Positions 49,954 through 58,931 of a stretch of DNA of 64,000 bases are shown here, one piece after another (positions within the stretch are counted from its first letter, which is position 1; each line of letters starts with the position of its first letter). The notes below the pieces were generated by a model. The model worked only from the letters and a program-made list of their open reading frames with translations. It had not been told where the DNA came from and did not search any database. The stretch lies in the NCBI RefSeq assembly GCF_902498805.1, contig NZ_LR701597.1:1-64000 (forward strand), written 5' to 3'. Origin of the DNA: Imperialibacter sp. EC-SDR9. Lineage in GTDB: Bacteria; Bacteroidota; Bacteroidia; Cytophagales; Cyclobacteriaceae. The translations under genes and the position numbers were made by a program.

Positions 49954-52581
49954 TTAAGGGTTGTAGTATTTGTGAATGATGTCTGCCACAAGTCCTGTCC
50001 ACCCGGTTTGGTGACTGGCACCGAGACCTCTTCCATTGTCTCCATGAAAATACTCATAAAAGAGAATATAATCTTTGAAGTGCGGGTCTTTTTGAAACTT
50101 TTCGTTATTCCCGAACACAGGCCTGTTGCCATTTTCATCCCTTTGGAATGGCTTCATTAGCCTTTCTGCAAGGATCCCGGCCAGGTCTTTGATAGTGACA
50201 TATTCCCCGCTTTCTACCGGGTATTCGACTTTAAAGTCATCGCCGTAGTAGAAATGAAACTTGTAAAGCGATTCAATGATCAGGTAGTTGACAGGAAACC
50301 AGATGGGGCCTCTCCAGTTGGAATTACCTCCAAAGAATGAAGAGTCGGACTCTCCGGGAAGGTACTCAACAATGAATTTTTCACCCTCCATTTCAAGTAC
50401 GTACGGGTTTTCTTTGTGGTATTTCGACAAGGCTCTGACACCATAGTCGGACAAAAACTCATTGGGGTCAAGCATTCTTTCCAGGATCTTCTTCATCCTG
50501 AAGCCACGCAGAAGTGAGAGCAGCCTTCTTTCTCCCCGCCCGGGATCTTCCCATCGGGCTACCAGCGAAGCGAGCTTTGGGCGTTGCTTCATGAAAAAGT
50601 CCAGCCTTTCTCTGAATTCCGGCAACTTTTCGTAGGTTGACAACCTCAGCGTTTCTACTGCAAAAAGTGGAATCAGCCCCACCATTGAACGAACCTTCAT
50701 TTGCTGAGGATCCTGACCTTTTACGTGCATCACATCATAGTAAAAATTGTCTTCGTCATCCCAGAGGTTCACCGTATCATCATCGGAGCTGTTCATAGCG
50801 CTGGCGATGTAAAGGAAGTGCTCAAAAAACTTGTTGGCCATGTCCTGATAGGCGGGATAAACTTCAGCCAGTTCCAGCGACATGCGAAGCATATTGAGGG
50901 CAAACATTGCCATCCAGCTTGTGGAATCAGCTTGTTCGAGCGAAGAGCCTTCCGAAAGTGGACGGTTGCGGTCGAACACTCCGATATTATCGAGCCCAAG
51001 GAAGCCTCCCTGAAAGATGTTTTTGCCGTCGGCATCTTTTCGGTTGACCCACCAGGTGAAGTTCAGCAACAAGCGGTTAAAGGCTTTTTGAAGGAAGTCA
51101 AAATCACCTTTCCCCTGCATTTTCCTGTCCATTTTAAATACTCTCAAAACGGCCCAGGCATGAACAGGCGGGTTTACATCATTGAAGTTCCACTCATAGG
51201 CGGGAATCTGCCCGTTTGGATGCATGTACTCATCTTTGAGCAACAGCAGGAGCTGATTTTTGGCGAAATCAGGATCGAGCCTCGCTATGGGTATGCAATG
51301 GAAAGCAAGATCCCATGCAGCATACCAGGGGTACTCCCAGGTGTCGGGCATGGAAATGACATCGGCACTGTCCATATGTTGCCAGTCGTGGTTTCTGCCA
51401 TGACGGCGTTCCTGCGGTGGAGGTATTCTTCCGGGGTCACCGCCAAGCCACTCTCTAATATTATAGTAATAGAACTGTTTGCTCCACATCATACCGGCAT
51501 AGGCCTGTCGCTGGATATTTCGCAAGTCTTTGTCAGCAACCTTATATTGAAGGGAGCGGTAAAACGAATCGCATTCTGCTTTTCGAAGGGCCATCACGGC
51601 ATCAAAATCTCCGAATGGGTTATCCAGCTTTTTTCGACTTAGTCTCACCTGCACCCTCTTGCTGCTGTTGGCATCAATGCTAAAAGTGTAAATTCCACTT
51701 GCTTTGGAGCCTCTTTTCTCTTTGTTAACGGCTTCTTTTTTCCTATCAACGATGTAGTCGTTGATGCCATCTTTCAAAAATTTAGCCGTATTGGAAATGC
51801 CGTATAGCTTCGATCTGTTGGTTTCGTTGTCTGTGAAAGCCTGCTCTTCAATATCTTCATCAAAATAGACGTGGAAGTCGTCAAGTAAATGGTGGGACAA
51901 AAACATATGCTGCTTGTCAAATTCCTCCAGCGACGGGATGAATTTATCCTTGCCAGACGACCATGTATTGCGAAACCAAAACGTAGGTAGTACTGTGATT
52001 GGGGCTTTTTTATTGCTCCGGTTAACTATTTCAACCTCAAAAAGGAAGTCCTCAACATCGGCCTTGGCATAATGAAGGAATATGTCGAAATACTCGTCTT
52101 TGTCAAAAATACCAGTATCTATGATCTCGTACTCCGTTTCGAGCTTGCTCTTTTTCTGATTTTTCTCAAGCAGGCTTTTGTAGGGGAACTCTGCTTGAGG
52201 ATACTTGTAAAGCATCTTCATGTAGGAGTGGGTAGGGGTGCTGTCCAGATAATAGTACAGCTCCTTCACGTCTTCACCATGATTTCCCTCGATACCAGAC
52301 AGCCCGAACAGCCTTTCCTTTAGAATAGGATCCTTGTGATTCCAAAATGCCCATGCAAAGCAAATCCGCTGATCCTCGTTGCTGAAACCGCCAAGACCAT
52401 CTTCCCCCCATCGGTAGGCTTTGCTTCTGGCGTGGTCGTGCGGTATGCTTTCCCAGGCCGAGCCGTATTTACTGTAGTCTTCACGAACCGTTCCCCATTG
52501 CCTCTCCGAAAGATAAGGGCCCCATGCTTTCCAGGGAGTCCCATTTCTGCACTCTTCAAGTCTTCTCTTTTCTACAGTCAT
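49954..52581 (-). CDS. MGH1/GH63-like glycoside hydrolase
   Basis: A glucosidase-like enzyme of 875 residues with an (alpha/alpha)6 barrel. No signal peptide, so cytosolic. Family blocks: LSERQWGTVREDYSKYGSAWESIPHDHARSKAYRWGEDG (N-terminal domain), WEYPWYAAWDLAFHCIPIARLDPDFAKNQL with the conserved catalytic Asp region, SNWRGPIWFPVNYLIIESL, and the ending LGASHQTGWTGLVADII. Such proteins are annotated as glucosidase or mannosylglycerate hydrolase; the exact glycan is not readable. It may extend the glucan use of this genome or act on a compatible solute such as glucosylglycerate. Confidence 0.85.
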   Translation of the reverse strand: MTVEKRRLEECRNGTPWKAWGPYLSERQWGTVREDYSKYGSAWESIPHDHARSKAYRWGEDGLGGFSNEDQRICFAWAFWNHKDPILKERLFGLSGIEGNHGEDVKELYYYLDSTPTHSYMKMLYKYPQAEFPYKSLLEKNQKKSKLETEYEIIDTGIFDKDEYFDIFLHYAKADVEDFLFEVEIVNRSNKKAPITVLPTFWFRNTWSSGKDKFIPSLEEFDKQHMFLSHHLLDDFHVYFDEDIEEQAFTDNETNRSKLYGISNTAKFLKDGINDYIVDRKKEAVNKEKRGSKASGIYTFSIDANSSKRVQVRLSRKKLDNPFGDFDAVMALRKAECDSFYRSLQYKVADKDLRNIQRQAYAGMMWSKQFYYYNIREWLGGDPGRIPPPQERRHGRNHDWQHMDSADVISMPDTWEYPWYAAWDLAFHCIPIARLDPDFAKNQLLLLLKDEYMHPNGQIPAYEWNFNDVNPPVHAWAVLRVFKMDRKMQGKGDFDFLQKAFNRLLLNFTWWVNRKDADGKNIFQGGFLGLDNIGVFDRNRPLSEGSSLEQADSTSWMAMFALNMLRMSLELAEVYPAYQDMANKFFEHFLYIASAMNSSDDDTVNLWDDEDNFYYDVMHVKGQDPQQMKVRSMVGLIPLFAVETLRLSTYEKLPEFRERLDFFMKQRPKLASLVARWEDPGRGERRLLSLLRGFRMKKILERMLDPNEFLSDYGVRALSKYHKENPYVLEMEGEKFIVEYLPGESDSSFFGGNSNWRGPIWFPVNYLIIESLYKFHFYYGDDFKVEYPVESGEYVTIKDLAGILAERLMKPFQRDENGNRPVFGNNEKFQKDPHFKDYILFYEYFHGDNGRGLGASHQTGWTGLVADIIHKYYNP

Positions 52582-52740
52582 ACACTACACATTCAATTTC
52601 CAGGTGAATCCTAATGAAAGGCGGCACCGAATATACAATTTTGACTTTGAAATTGGCAGCGGAAACAGCGTTATGGATACTTTTATGGAGCGAAGGCGGT
52701 TTTCAATCGTTTGAAACCGGAAAAATTTTATCCTGCAAAA

Positions 52741-53208
52741 TTACGTCAAGTCTGTAATGACAAAATGCTGTCCCCGAAATTCGTATTTGTCGCCTTTTTT
52801 CAGTCCGGCGATCGCATCATAGATAGGAGACTGTGTAGAAATGACAAAGATATCTTGCGAGTCAAAGGTAATTTTGCCTATGCTTCCGGCAATCAGAAAA
52901 ATCTGCTTGTCAGTAACGACCAGCGCACCCTGGCCAATTTGACTAAACACCGCATTTGGATTGATTCGTTTGAGGCCTGCCAAAAGATCGCTACTTTCTG
53001 CCAGCTTGTTGTTGTACATGCTTCGCTCTTGCTGCATCTGCTCTCTGAACGAATCCTGGCTGTCCTCGGAGCTGCCACTTTCGCTCAGCGCACTTTCAAT
53101 GGCCGCCTCGATGGCTTCTTTCAAGCTGGCTATTTGCTGTTCCTGGCGCTGAATGCATTGTTCCAGTACCTCCCTTTTGAACTTGGCTAAATCTGCTATT
53201 TTCGTCAT
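52741..53208 (-). CDS. GreA/GreB-like small protein of Bacteroidota
   Basis: 155 residues from ATG 53208; an upstream in-frame start would add an unlikely hydrophobic tail and overlap the -7 box. Residues about 8-75 form a charged coiled coil (REVLEQCIQRQEQQIASLKEAIEAAIES). The C-terminal part (VVTDKQIFLIAGSIGKITF ... STQSPIYDAIAGLKKGDKYEFRGQ) resembles the FKBP-like domain of Gre factors. This is the family often misannotated as 3-oxoacyl-ACP synthase. It may bind RNA polymerase; this is inferred. A TACATTTG -7 box lies at 53229-53236. Confidence 0.75.
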   Translation of the reverse strand: MTKIADLAKFKREVLEQCIQRQEQQIASLKEAIEAAIESALSESGSSEDSQDSFREQMQQERSMYNNKLAESSDLLAGLKRINPNAVFSQIGQGALVVTDKQIFLIAGSIGKITFDSQDIFVISTQSPIYDAIAGLKKGDKYEFRGQHFVITDLT

Positions 53209-53346
53209 GCTTATTGAAAAAAGAATCGCAAATGTAAATGAAAAAAAGTCAATAGTGCGAGAATAATATTCATGCAACCAGCAACCTTATTCCGTTGAAT
53301 AACGACTATAGGGGAGTAACTGATAAAAATTACGCAAATAACTATT

Positions 53347-54129
53347 ATGAAAACTGTATTGAGACATTGGAGTCTGATGACTTTTTTAGCTTTTGGCATC
53401 GCTGTTCAGGGATGCAGTATTGTAGATGGGCCCTGTGAGAAGGGTAAAGGTGATATTGTGCGAAGAGACGTGGACATAGAAGCGTTTACAGGAATAAACA
53501 TGACAATGGCAGGTAATGTAACCATAGAAAGAGGGGAGGCGCTGAAAGTAGAGATTGAGGGGCAGCCCAACATTCTCGACCTCATCAGTACCGATGTTGA
53601 GGATGGTCAATGGACGATCTATCCCCGAAGCTGTGTTTCCAACCACAAAGACTTTTCGGTGTTTATCACTCTACCGGAGCTTGAAAACATTACCCTGACT
53701 GGTTCGGGTAGCATCACAACGCTGGACTCGTTCGACGATGACGTTAATGTTTTGTTGTCGGGCTCCGGCAAGATAACCTATGCAGGGCAGGGAGAGAAGG
53801 CAAATGTGGCACTAACAGGCTCTGGTAAAGTCACTTTTACAGGAGACTTTGCCAACATTACTGTTGCTCACTCTGGGTCAGGTAGTGTGCTGCTAAGCGG
53901 AGCAACTGATCTCCTGAAAGTGAATTGTTCAGGATCGGGTGGTATTGACGCTTATGAATTGGCAGCCGCAAAAGCGCAGGTAGTTAACTCGGGCAGCGGG
54001 TCATCCAAAGTGTACGTGACCGAGGAACTTGAAGCGGTTGTGTCCGGCAGTGGATCTATTTTTTACCGAGGCGATGCCGTTGTTGATGAGACCGACAATG
54101 GCTCAGGGTCGATTGTCAATGACAATTAA
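53347..54129 (+). CDS. GIN-domain (DUF2807) lipoprotein
   Basis: 260 residues, lipobox VQGC near residue 23. The mature protein is a right-handed beta-helix built from short repeats of Gly-Ser-Gly turns (LTGSGSITTLDSF, LSGSGKITYAG, LTGSGKVTFTG, HSGSGSVLLSG and so on), typical of the GIN (head-involved) domain, DUF2807. Such proteins are common on the Bacteroidota cell surface and sometimes called putative auto-transporter adhesins. No neighbour specifies the role. A terminator at 54138-54170 follows. Confidence 0.9.
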   Translation: MKTVLRHWSLMTFLAFGIAVQGCSIVDGPCEKGKGDIVRRDVDIEAFTGINMTMAGNVTIERGEALKVEIEGQPNILDLISTDVEDGQWTIYPRSCVSNHKDFSVFITLPELENITLTGSGSITTLDSFDDDVNVLLSGSGKITYAGQGEKANVALTGSGKVTFTGDFANITVAHSGSGSVLLSGATDLLKVNCSGSGGIDAYELAAAKAQVVNSGSGSSKVYVTEELEAVVSGSGSIFYRGDAVVDETDNGSGSIVNDN

Positions 54130-54137
54130 GAGAGAAT

Positions 54138-54170
54138 GGGCGGTTCAATTAGTAGCACCGCCCGATTTTT
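54138..54170. terminator. Terminator between convergent lipoprotein genes
   Basis: Stem GGGCGGT / ACCGCCC (7 bp), loop of 12 bases, followed by GATTTTTG on the plus strand. It ends the DUF2807 transcript. Confidence 0.75.
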
Positions 54171-54174
54171 GTTT

Positions 54175-54789
54175 TTAGCTATTCGGAGCTGGTGCCACAG
54201 TAAAACTGAACACAAGTTTTTCCCAGTGATAATTTACTGTGCCGTCGGATGAAACTTTGAATTCAAGCCTTTCTTTGAAGTCTTCTACCATGGACGGAGT
54301 GATGGTAACCCGAAGCGCATCTTCAGACTCTTTGTAGTCATAGGCGCCCCATTGCTCGGCCTCTTTGTTGAAAATAAGTGTCCAGTCAGTCTCTGTGGGG
54401 ATACTGAACAGGCTGTATTGGCCAGCGGGCAGCGGCTCTCCATTTATCAGGACATCCTTGTCGACTGAAAACACAGTGGCTTCATTGGCTCCCGTTCTGT
54501 CCACCTTACCGTAAGGAACCAGTTCACCCCAAATGGTTCTGCCTTTTACGGCCGGGGCACTGTAGTCGATAGTTACGTTGACTCCACTCACGTTGGCAGT
54601 TGTTGATGCCGGAGGGCTCGGTCTTTGCGATTTGTCGTCTTCGGCATCATCTTCTGTTTCCACAACGGTTTCTGAATCCGAAAATTCGCTTTTAGAGGAA
54701 GAGGAACAACTTGCGAACGTTAGTCCGCAAAGTACAAGTAATCCAATAGCGCTCAACTTAGTCAAAAGGTTAGAATCTGGCGTTTTCAT
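54175..54789 (-). CDS. DUF2911 family lipoprotein
   Basis: 204 residues, lipobox LTFASC near residue 27, followed by an acidic Ser-rich linker (VVETEDDAEDDKS). The DUF2911 domain starts with SPPASTTANVSGVNVTIDYSAPAVKGRTIWGELVPYGKVDRTGANEAT and continues with DVLINGEPLPAGQYSLFSIP and WTLIFNKEAEQWGAYDY, all hallmark segments. These are secreted Bacteroidota proteins of unknown function. Single gene, convergent with the GIN-domain gene. Confidence 0.9.
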   Translation of the reverse strand: MKTPDSNLLTKLSAIGLLVLCGLTFASCSSSSKSEFSDSETVVETEDDAEDDKSQRPSPPASTTANVSGVNVTIDYSAPAVKGRTIWGELVPYGKVDRTGANEATVFSVDKDVLINGEPLPAGQYSLFSIPTETDWTLIFNKEAEQWGAYDYKESEDALRVTITPSMVEDFKERLEFKVSSDGTVNYHWEKLVFSFTVAPAPNS

Positions 54790-55094
54790 AAGATATTATT
54801 ATAATTATTTCAAGTTCGTAAATAAACAAAATTCTTACTTCATTCTACCATGGGATGGGTTTAACGGCGTTATTAACTTATTCGTTGTAACGAGTGACTT
54901 TATTCGGGCTCGAAACGGCAACGCTGTCCTTTAATTGATAGCGCTGCTTCAACTAACTCTTTAAAAATGAACACTTTATTGTCCTGAAATCGTTCATTTT
55001 CATTTTGAGGTAATCGACCAATTAATTGATAGTCAGTAATTTAGTATACAGGTATGTTTTTTGATGTACAACTGACGCAAATGAAACATATTAT
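54790..55094. other. Intergenic region without recognised features
   Basis: About 305 bp between the divergent DUF2911 gene and the small gene at 55095. No hairpin with T-run, tRNA or full promoter pair was seen. GTATACAGGTATG near 55040-55060 may be part of the promoter for 55095. Confidence 0.5.
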
Positions 55095-55355
55095 ATGGCA
55101 GTTATTGGTATAGAGATTCCCCGCACTTTAGAAGAGCAGGAGATCGAAGTTGAAGTAAGAATCAACGGAATCAAAAAACAGTATCACTACAGGGTCGAGA
55201 TTTTTTATTGGGAAGAATGCGAATTTCCAACGAATGATCGGGTAGAATGTATCAAGCGCCTCATAAGCGGATACAACCCTGAATGGGATTTGGCCCACAT
55301 CGGCATACCGACGGATGACTTCATTCCGATCACCTTCAAAAAGAAGAGGAGATAA
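55095..55355 (+). CDS. Small conserved hypothetical protein
   Basis: 86 residues, acidic then basic, soluble: MAVIGIEIPRTLEEQEIEVE, RINGIKKQYHYRVEIFYWEE, ECIKRLISGYNPEWDLAHIG and a basic end FKKKRR. Mixed alpha/beta composition without known motifs. Codon use and the clean frame support a real gene. The FKBP gene follows after 57 bp and may be co-transcribed. Confidence 0.7.
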   Translation: MAVIGIEIPRTLEEQEIEVEVRINGIKKQYHYRVEIFYWEECEFPTNDRVECIKRLISGYNPEWDLAHIGIPTDDFIPITFKKKRR

Positions 55356-55412
55356 ACTATTGATTTTTATTTCTAAGAGCTTCTTCTTTGCTTTCTTTTT
55401 GAAGAGAGCAAT

Positions 55413-56087
55413 ATGAAAGACATTTGTCGGAAGTTTTTGGTAGCGGTGGTTTTGTTGGGGTTGGTATCGGAGGGCTATGCGCAGTGCACTGAGTGTGAAT
55501 CAAAGTTGGCCTATGTGGCAGATTTCTGTTTCACGGACAGTAAGTTCACGGGCATTTGCGTTCAATTCTCGGAAACGCAACCAAACTTCCTCATTCAAAA
55601 CGGAAAGAAGGGGAAGTACATCCCATCAGTCAATAAAGCCACAGAGGAGTACCTCATTTCTCTGGCTGCTGATTCTAAGTTAAAGCTATCTGCTTTGGAA
55701 ATAATTTTTCTTCAGAAGGCACTATTGGCATGGGAAATAGAAAGAAGAAATTTTGGCTACACCTATAGAGATAGCGGCCTCGGGGTGAAGATGCTTGAAG
55801 AAGGCACCGGTGATTTGCCTAATGTCGGCGACAGAGTTACCGTCCACTATACAGGCTACCTTGAAGACGGGACAAAGTTCGACAGCTCGGTCGATAGGGG
55901 CAAGCCTTTTAGCTTTGTGCTTGGCGCTGGTCAGGTAATCAAAGGATGGGATGAAGGGATAGGGCTGCTAAAGAAGGGTTCAAAGGCTTACATCCGGGTG
56001 CCAGCCAACCTGGGTTACGGAAGTATCGCCCGTGGCCAGATACCTGCCAATGCCACTTTGGTTTTCGAGGTCGAACTCATCGAATAA
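55413..56087 (+). CDS. Exported FKBP-type peptidyl-prolyl isomerase
   Basis: 224 residues with a signal peptide (FLVAVVLLGLVSEGYAQ). A Cys-bearing N-terminal region (CTECESKLAYVADFCF) and a helical segment precede the FKBP domain at about 122-224: GDRVTVHYTGYLEDGTKFDSSVDRGKPFSF, VIKGWDEGIGLLKKGSKAYIRVPANLGYG and IPANATLVFEVELIE, with the active-site aromatics and Asp retained. It assists folding of proteins in the periplasm. The N-terminal domain is not part of minimal FKBPs and may be disulfide-bonded. Confidence 0.92.
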   Translation: MKDICRKFLVAVVLLGLVSEGYAQCTECESKLAYVADFCFTDSKFTGICVQFSETQPNFLIQNGKKGKYIPSVNKATEEYLISLAADSKLKLSALEIIFLQKALLAWEIERRNFGYTYRDSGLGVKMLEEGTGDLPNVGDRVTVHYTGYLEDGTKFDSSVDRGKPFSFVLGAGQVIKGWDEGIGLLKKGSKAYIRVPANLGYGSIARGQIPANATLVFEVELIE

Positions 56088-56307
56088 GCCAGTTTCATTT
56101 CACCGTTTCCCGGGTCTAGGCGAGACCTTCGATATTTTTTTAATACAAAGTTGTAATCTTTTCGATCTACAAGAGTACTAATACAAAGCGTTCGATACTG
56201 TGATCAAAAACTGTACACTATTGGTCACTAAGTAGTAGAATGAAAATGTAACTATCTGTAAAATAGGTTTTTATATAATTGGCATCAACTTTGTATAACA
56301 ACTAGTC

Positions 56308-56541
56308 ATGCAACAGGCAAGAAACAAAATGAGCACTACATTAATTACCCTCGGGGTGATAGTGGCTCTGCTTGCTGTTTTGTTGACCCCTGGCTTCCTT
56401 GATCTTTCATCTCTGGTGATGTTTCAAAATGAGCTTCCTCAAGATCAGCCTTTGGTAAGCCAATCCACCCTTCAGGAAGTGGGCAGCCAGTCGGTTGAAG
56501 CTGTTTCTTCCTTCCTCAAAAAGGTAAGCCTTTCTCAGTAA
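56308..56541 (+). CDS. Small membrane-anchored hypothetical protein
   Basis: 77 residues: a short basic start, one membrane helix (TLITLGVIVALLAVLLTPGFL), then a polar tail rich in Gln, Ser and Val (QDQPLVSQSTLQEVGSQSVEAV). It could be a single-pass inner-membrane protein. It is convergent with the DUF5916 gene. No family recognised; coding status is moderately likely. Confidence 0.5.
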   Translation: MQQARNKMSTTLITLGVIVALLAVLLTPGFLDLSSLVMFQNELPQDQPLVSQSTLQEVGSQSVEAVSSFLKKVSLSQ

Positions 56542-56585
56542 ATCCCATCTGCTTTTTTGGGCTGGATACCATAATCTTGTCAGCT

Positions 56586-58811
56586 TTAAAGATTGAGCCA
56601 GTAAGTCGCTTTGAAAATTAGTGAGCGGTTTCGTGAGTAAAATGTTTCTGGCAGGTAATTCTCTGTGTAAACGAGGAAAATGTCGGACACAGGTTTGAAG
56701 CGCCACTGGAGCCGTGCATTGACATTAATGTTATCGATCTGGTTATTGTATTGAAAGTAGGTGGTCAGAAAGAATGATTTGCTTAGCGTGACATCAAACT
56801 TTGGGCCGATCAGCAGCAGGTTGGCATCGTTGTAAGGATAGGGCAGCCGCAGCTTGTTGATATTGGTGACCAATGAAATAATCCCATAGGGTTGTATCCT
56901 ATATCCAATTTCCGAATCTAGATTCACTCGTGTCCCATTGAAATATCCGCCAGACCTTGTATTGAGGCTATAGAACAGTTTTTTCCGTGCGTCAGAATCA
57001 TAGTTGGCAATAACCGAGTAGTAACCGTACTCAGATCCTTCTGGCAGCTCAATGCCGCCTGTATTGGTCGGGTCGAAGGAGAAATACAAGAACACATAGT
57101 CATGCCTGAGCCGCATATTGAACAATGAGGTGTTTTTGAACTGTATCCGGTACATCAGGTTGATGTCCCTATCAGTGGTGCCATATGTACCGTTCCATAT
57201 ATTGTCGGTATCGAAGCCGGGCCCATGCCTGTTGACAATGGTTGAGTTCGGATAAAAGTTATACCAAATGCTTTGCGAAAAGCGGTTGTAGCCATTCCGG
57301 CGGGCGAAGCCAGTTTCGGGGTTGTAGTTGGCCCCAATAGATTGTGCTCTGGCAGAAATTTCCCAGCGCAGGATGTTGTATTCCAATTCTGAGGACAGTG
57401 CAAACGCATCGTCGAGGCTTTCATTGCTAAAAGACCTGTGGGCGAAGAATTTTCCGTTCCATTTGTTGTCGGCTGAAGCGAGGTTGTAGTCAATTCCCAA
57501 GACCCTATTGTAGGTGCGGATGCTATCGCTCCCGTCAGCCGCTTGCAAAGGCCCTGTTGGGTCTTTGTTCACGAAAATCATTCCCACGTTGGAGCGGGTA
57601 AACAGCTTGCGTTGAAAGCTGGCTACTGAGTAGTTGGTAGAGGGAAGGCTTAGTCTGTCGTCTTTGGCGGCCAGCATATCCAACAGCCCCACCCGCCAGT
57701 TGTTGTTGATCTTGCCGCTCAGGCGGGCGCCGGCGTGAATTTTATTCTGCAGGTTCTGCCCGGTGCTCTCGTCTCTGGTTACCCCAATGCGGCGGGAGAA
57801 AAACGGGCGTAGGTTCTCCGTGCCGAAGTCGGCAAAGAGGTCGGCGTTTTCAAGAAAAAACTGCCTCTTTTCTGGATAGAATATCTCAAAACGATCGAGG
57901 TTGGTTACCTGATCATCAACCTCCACCTGCGAAAAATCTGGATTGAAAGTCAGGTCCAGGTTGAGCGATGGGCCAATTCCTATTTTCGCATCTCCGCCGA
58001 AGTCAGCTGATTTGGCTGGCGACAAGCCCTCTTCCTGGTCGTGCTCATATGCTGCCGCTACAAAGGGAATAAGTGAGATGTTGGCCCCCGGCTTTTTGAG
58101 CGGTTTGTCAAAAACCACTTCCCGGTTAAATGCCAGCGTGATGATGCTGAAGTTTCGTGGTATACGTGCCCAGGTTGATCGCTCACCATTTTCGCTATCG
58201 ATCCTGTAGAAGTTCATGTTCCACTTTTGCGAGTTCTCCTTGAACCGGATGGTTTTAAATGGAATGGCCAGCTCTGCAATCCAGTAGCCCTCGTACTGAA
58301 CGGCTTTCGTGTACCACTTGTTATCCCACGACAGGCTGAGGTTTTGTCCGCCTCCGGAGCCGCCATTGGCAATAAGACCTTCTCGTTGTACCCCAAATGG
58401 GTTTACGCCAAACTGAAACGAATTGGTTTTATCCTGAAATGGATCCAAAATAAGCGTGATCCCATCATTGGCTTCTCCCCGGTAATCTCTTCTTAAGGAA
58501 GGTGTCACATACTTTCGGTCTTTCGCCTGGTTGTACATTTTGGCACCCATGTACAGAAACTCGTCGTCGTAAGTGATCCTGATTTCAGTTTGCGAATTGG
58601 CGAGAGAAGTATCGTAAGGGAAGTACTGCATAAAACCTCCAGCGACTTCCGCACTTTCCCAATCTTCCTCATTCAGAGCACCATCCAAAATTATTTTTCC
58701 CTTTGCCTTCTGTATATGTAACGATGGAAGTGTATTTTGTGCCTTCGTTAGTTGAATAGAAATACCGTAAGCAAAAATGGTCAGTGTTGTTAGTAGTAAA
58801 ATTCCTCTCAT
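56586..58811 (-). CDS. DUF5916 outer-membrane protein with CBM9-like N-terminal domain
   Basis: 741 residues, signal peptide ending LTKAQ, and a strong AGGAGG ribosome-binding site before ATG 58811. Residues about 30-220 form a carbohydrate-binding-family-9-like domain (GKIILDGALNEEDWESAEVAGGFMQYFP, YDDEFLYMGAKMYN, GYWIAELAIPFKTIRF). The rest is DUF5916, a large predicted barrel with NPDFSQVEVDDQVTNLDRFEIFYPEKRQFFLENADLF as its conserved entry motif. These proteins are common in Bacteroidota outer membranes and are thought to be carbohydrate- or metal-related; function unproven. Confidence 0.9.
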   Translation of the reverse strand: MRGILLLTTLTIFAYGISIQLTKAQNTLPSLHIQKAKGKIILDGALNEEDWESAEVAGGFMQYFPYDTSLANSQTEIRITYDDEFLYMGAKMYNQAKDRKYVTPSLRRDYRGEANDGITLILDPFQDKTNSFQFGVNPFGVQREGLIANGGSGGGQNLSLSWDNKWYTKAVQYEGYWIAELAIPFKTIRFKENSQKWNMNFYRIDSENGERSTWARIPRNFSIITLAFNREVVFDKPLKKPGANISLIPFVAAAYEHDQEEGLSPAKSADFGGDAKIGIGPSLNLDLTFNPDFSQVEVDDQVTNLDRFEIFYPEKRQFFLENADLFADFGTENLRPFFSRRIGVTRDESTGQNLQNKIHAGARLSGKINNNWRVGLLDMLAAKDDRLSLPSTNYSVASFQRKLFTRSNVGMIFVNKDPTGPLQAADGSDSIRTYNRVLGIDYNLASADNKWNGKFFAHRSFSNESLDDAFALSSELEYNILRWEISARAQSIGANYNPETGFARRNGYNRFSQSIWYNFYPNSTIVNRHGPGFDTDNIWNGTYGTTDRDINLMYRIQFKNTSLFNMRLRHDYVFLYFSFDPTNTGGIELPEGSEYGYYSVIANYDSDARKKLFYSLNTRSGGYFNGTRVNLDSEIGYRIQPYGIISLVTNINKLRLPYPYNDANLLLIGPKFDVTLSKSFFLTTYFQYNNQIDNINVNARLQWRFKPVSDIFLVYTENYLPETFYSRNRSLIFKATYWLNL

Positions 58812-58931
58812 GTAGTCCTCCTAACCCCGAATATAGAAGGATGCTTCAAACACTTCGTTTTCGTAATTGATGAATGGTATCAAAGTTTGATGATAGAAAG
58901 GAAAGCACAATAAAAACGTAAAGACTCAAAA

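Noticed and set aside
50701-51642. 313-residue frame antisense to the GH63-like gene
   Set aside because: Opposite strand of a well-supported coding region; no domain evidence.
54578-54934. 118-residue frame antisense to the DUF2911 lipoprotein
   Set aside because: Overlaps the signal peptide and linker of a clear lipoprotein and extends into AT-rich intergenic DNA.
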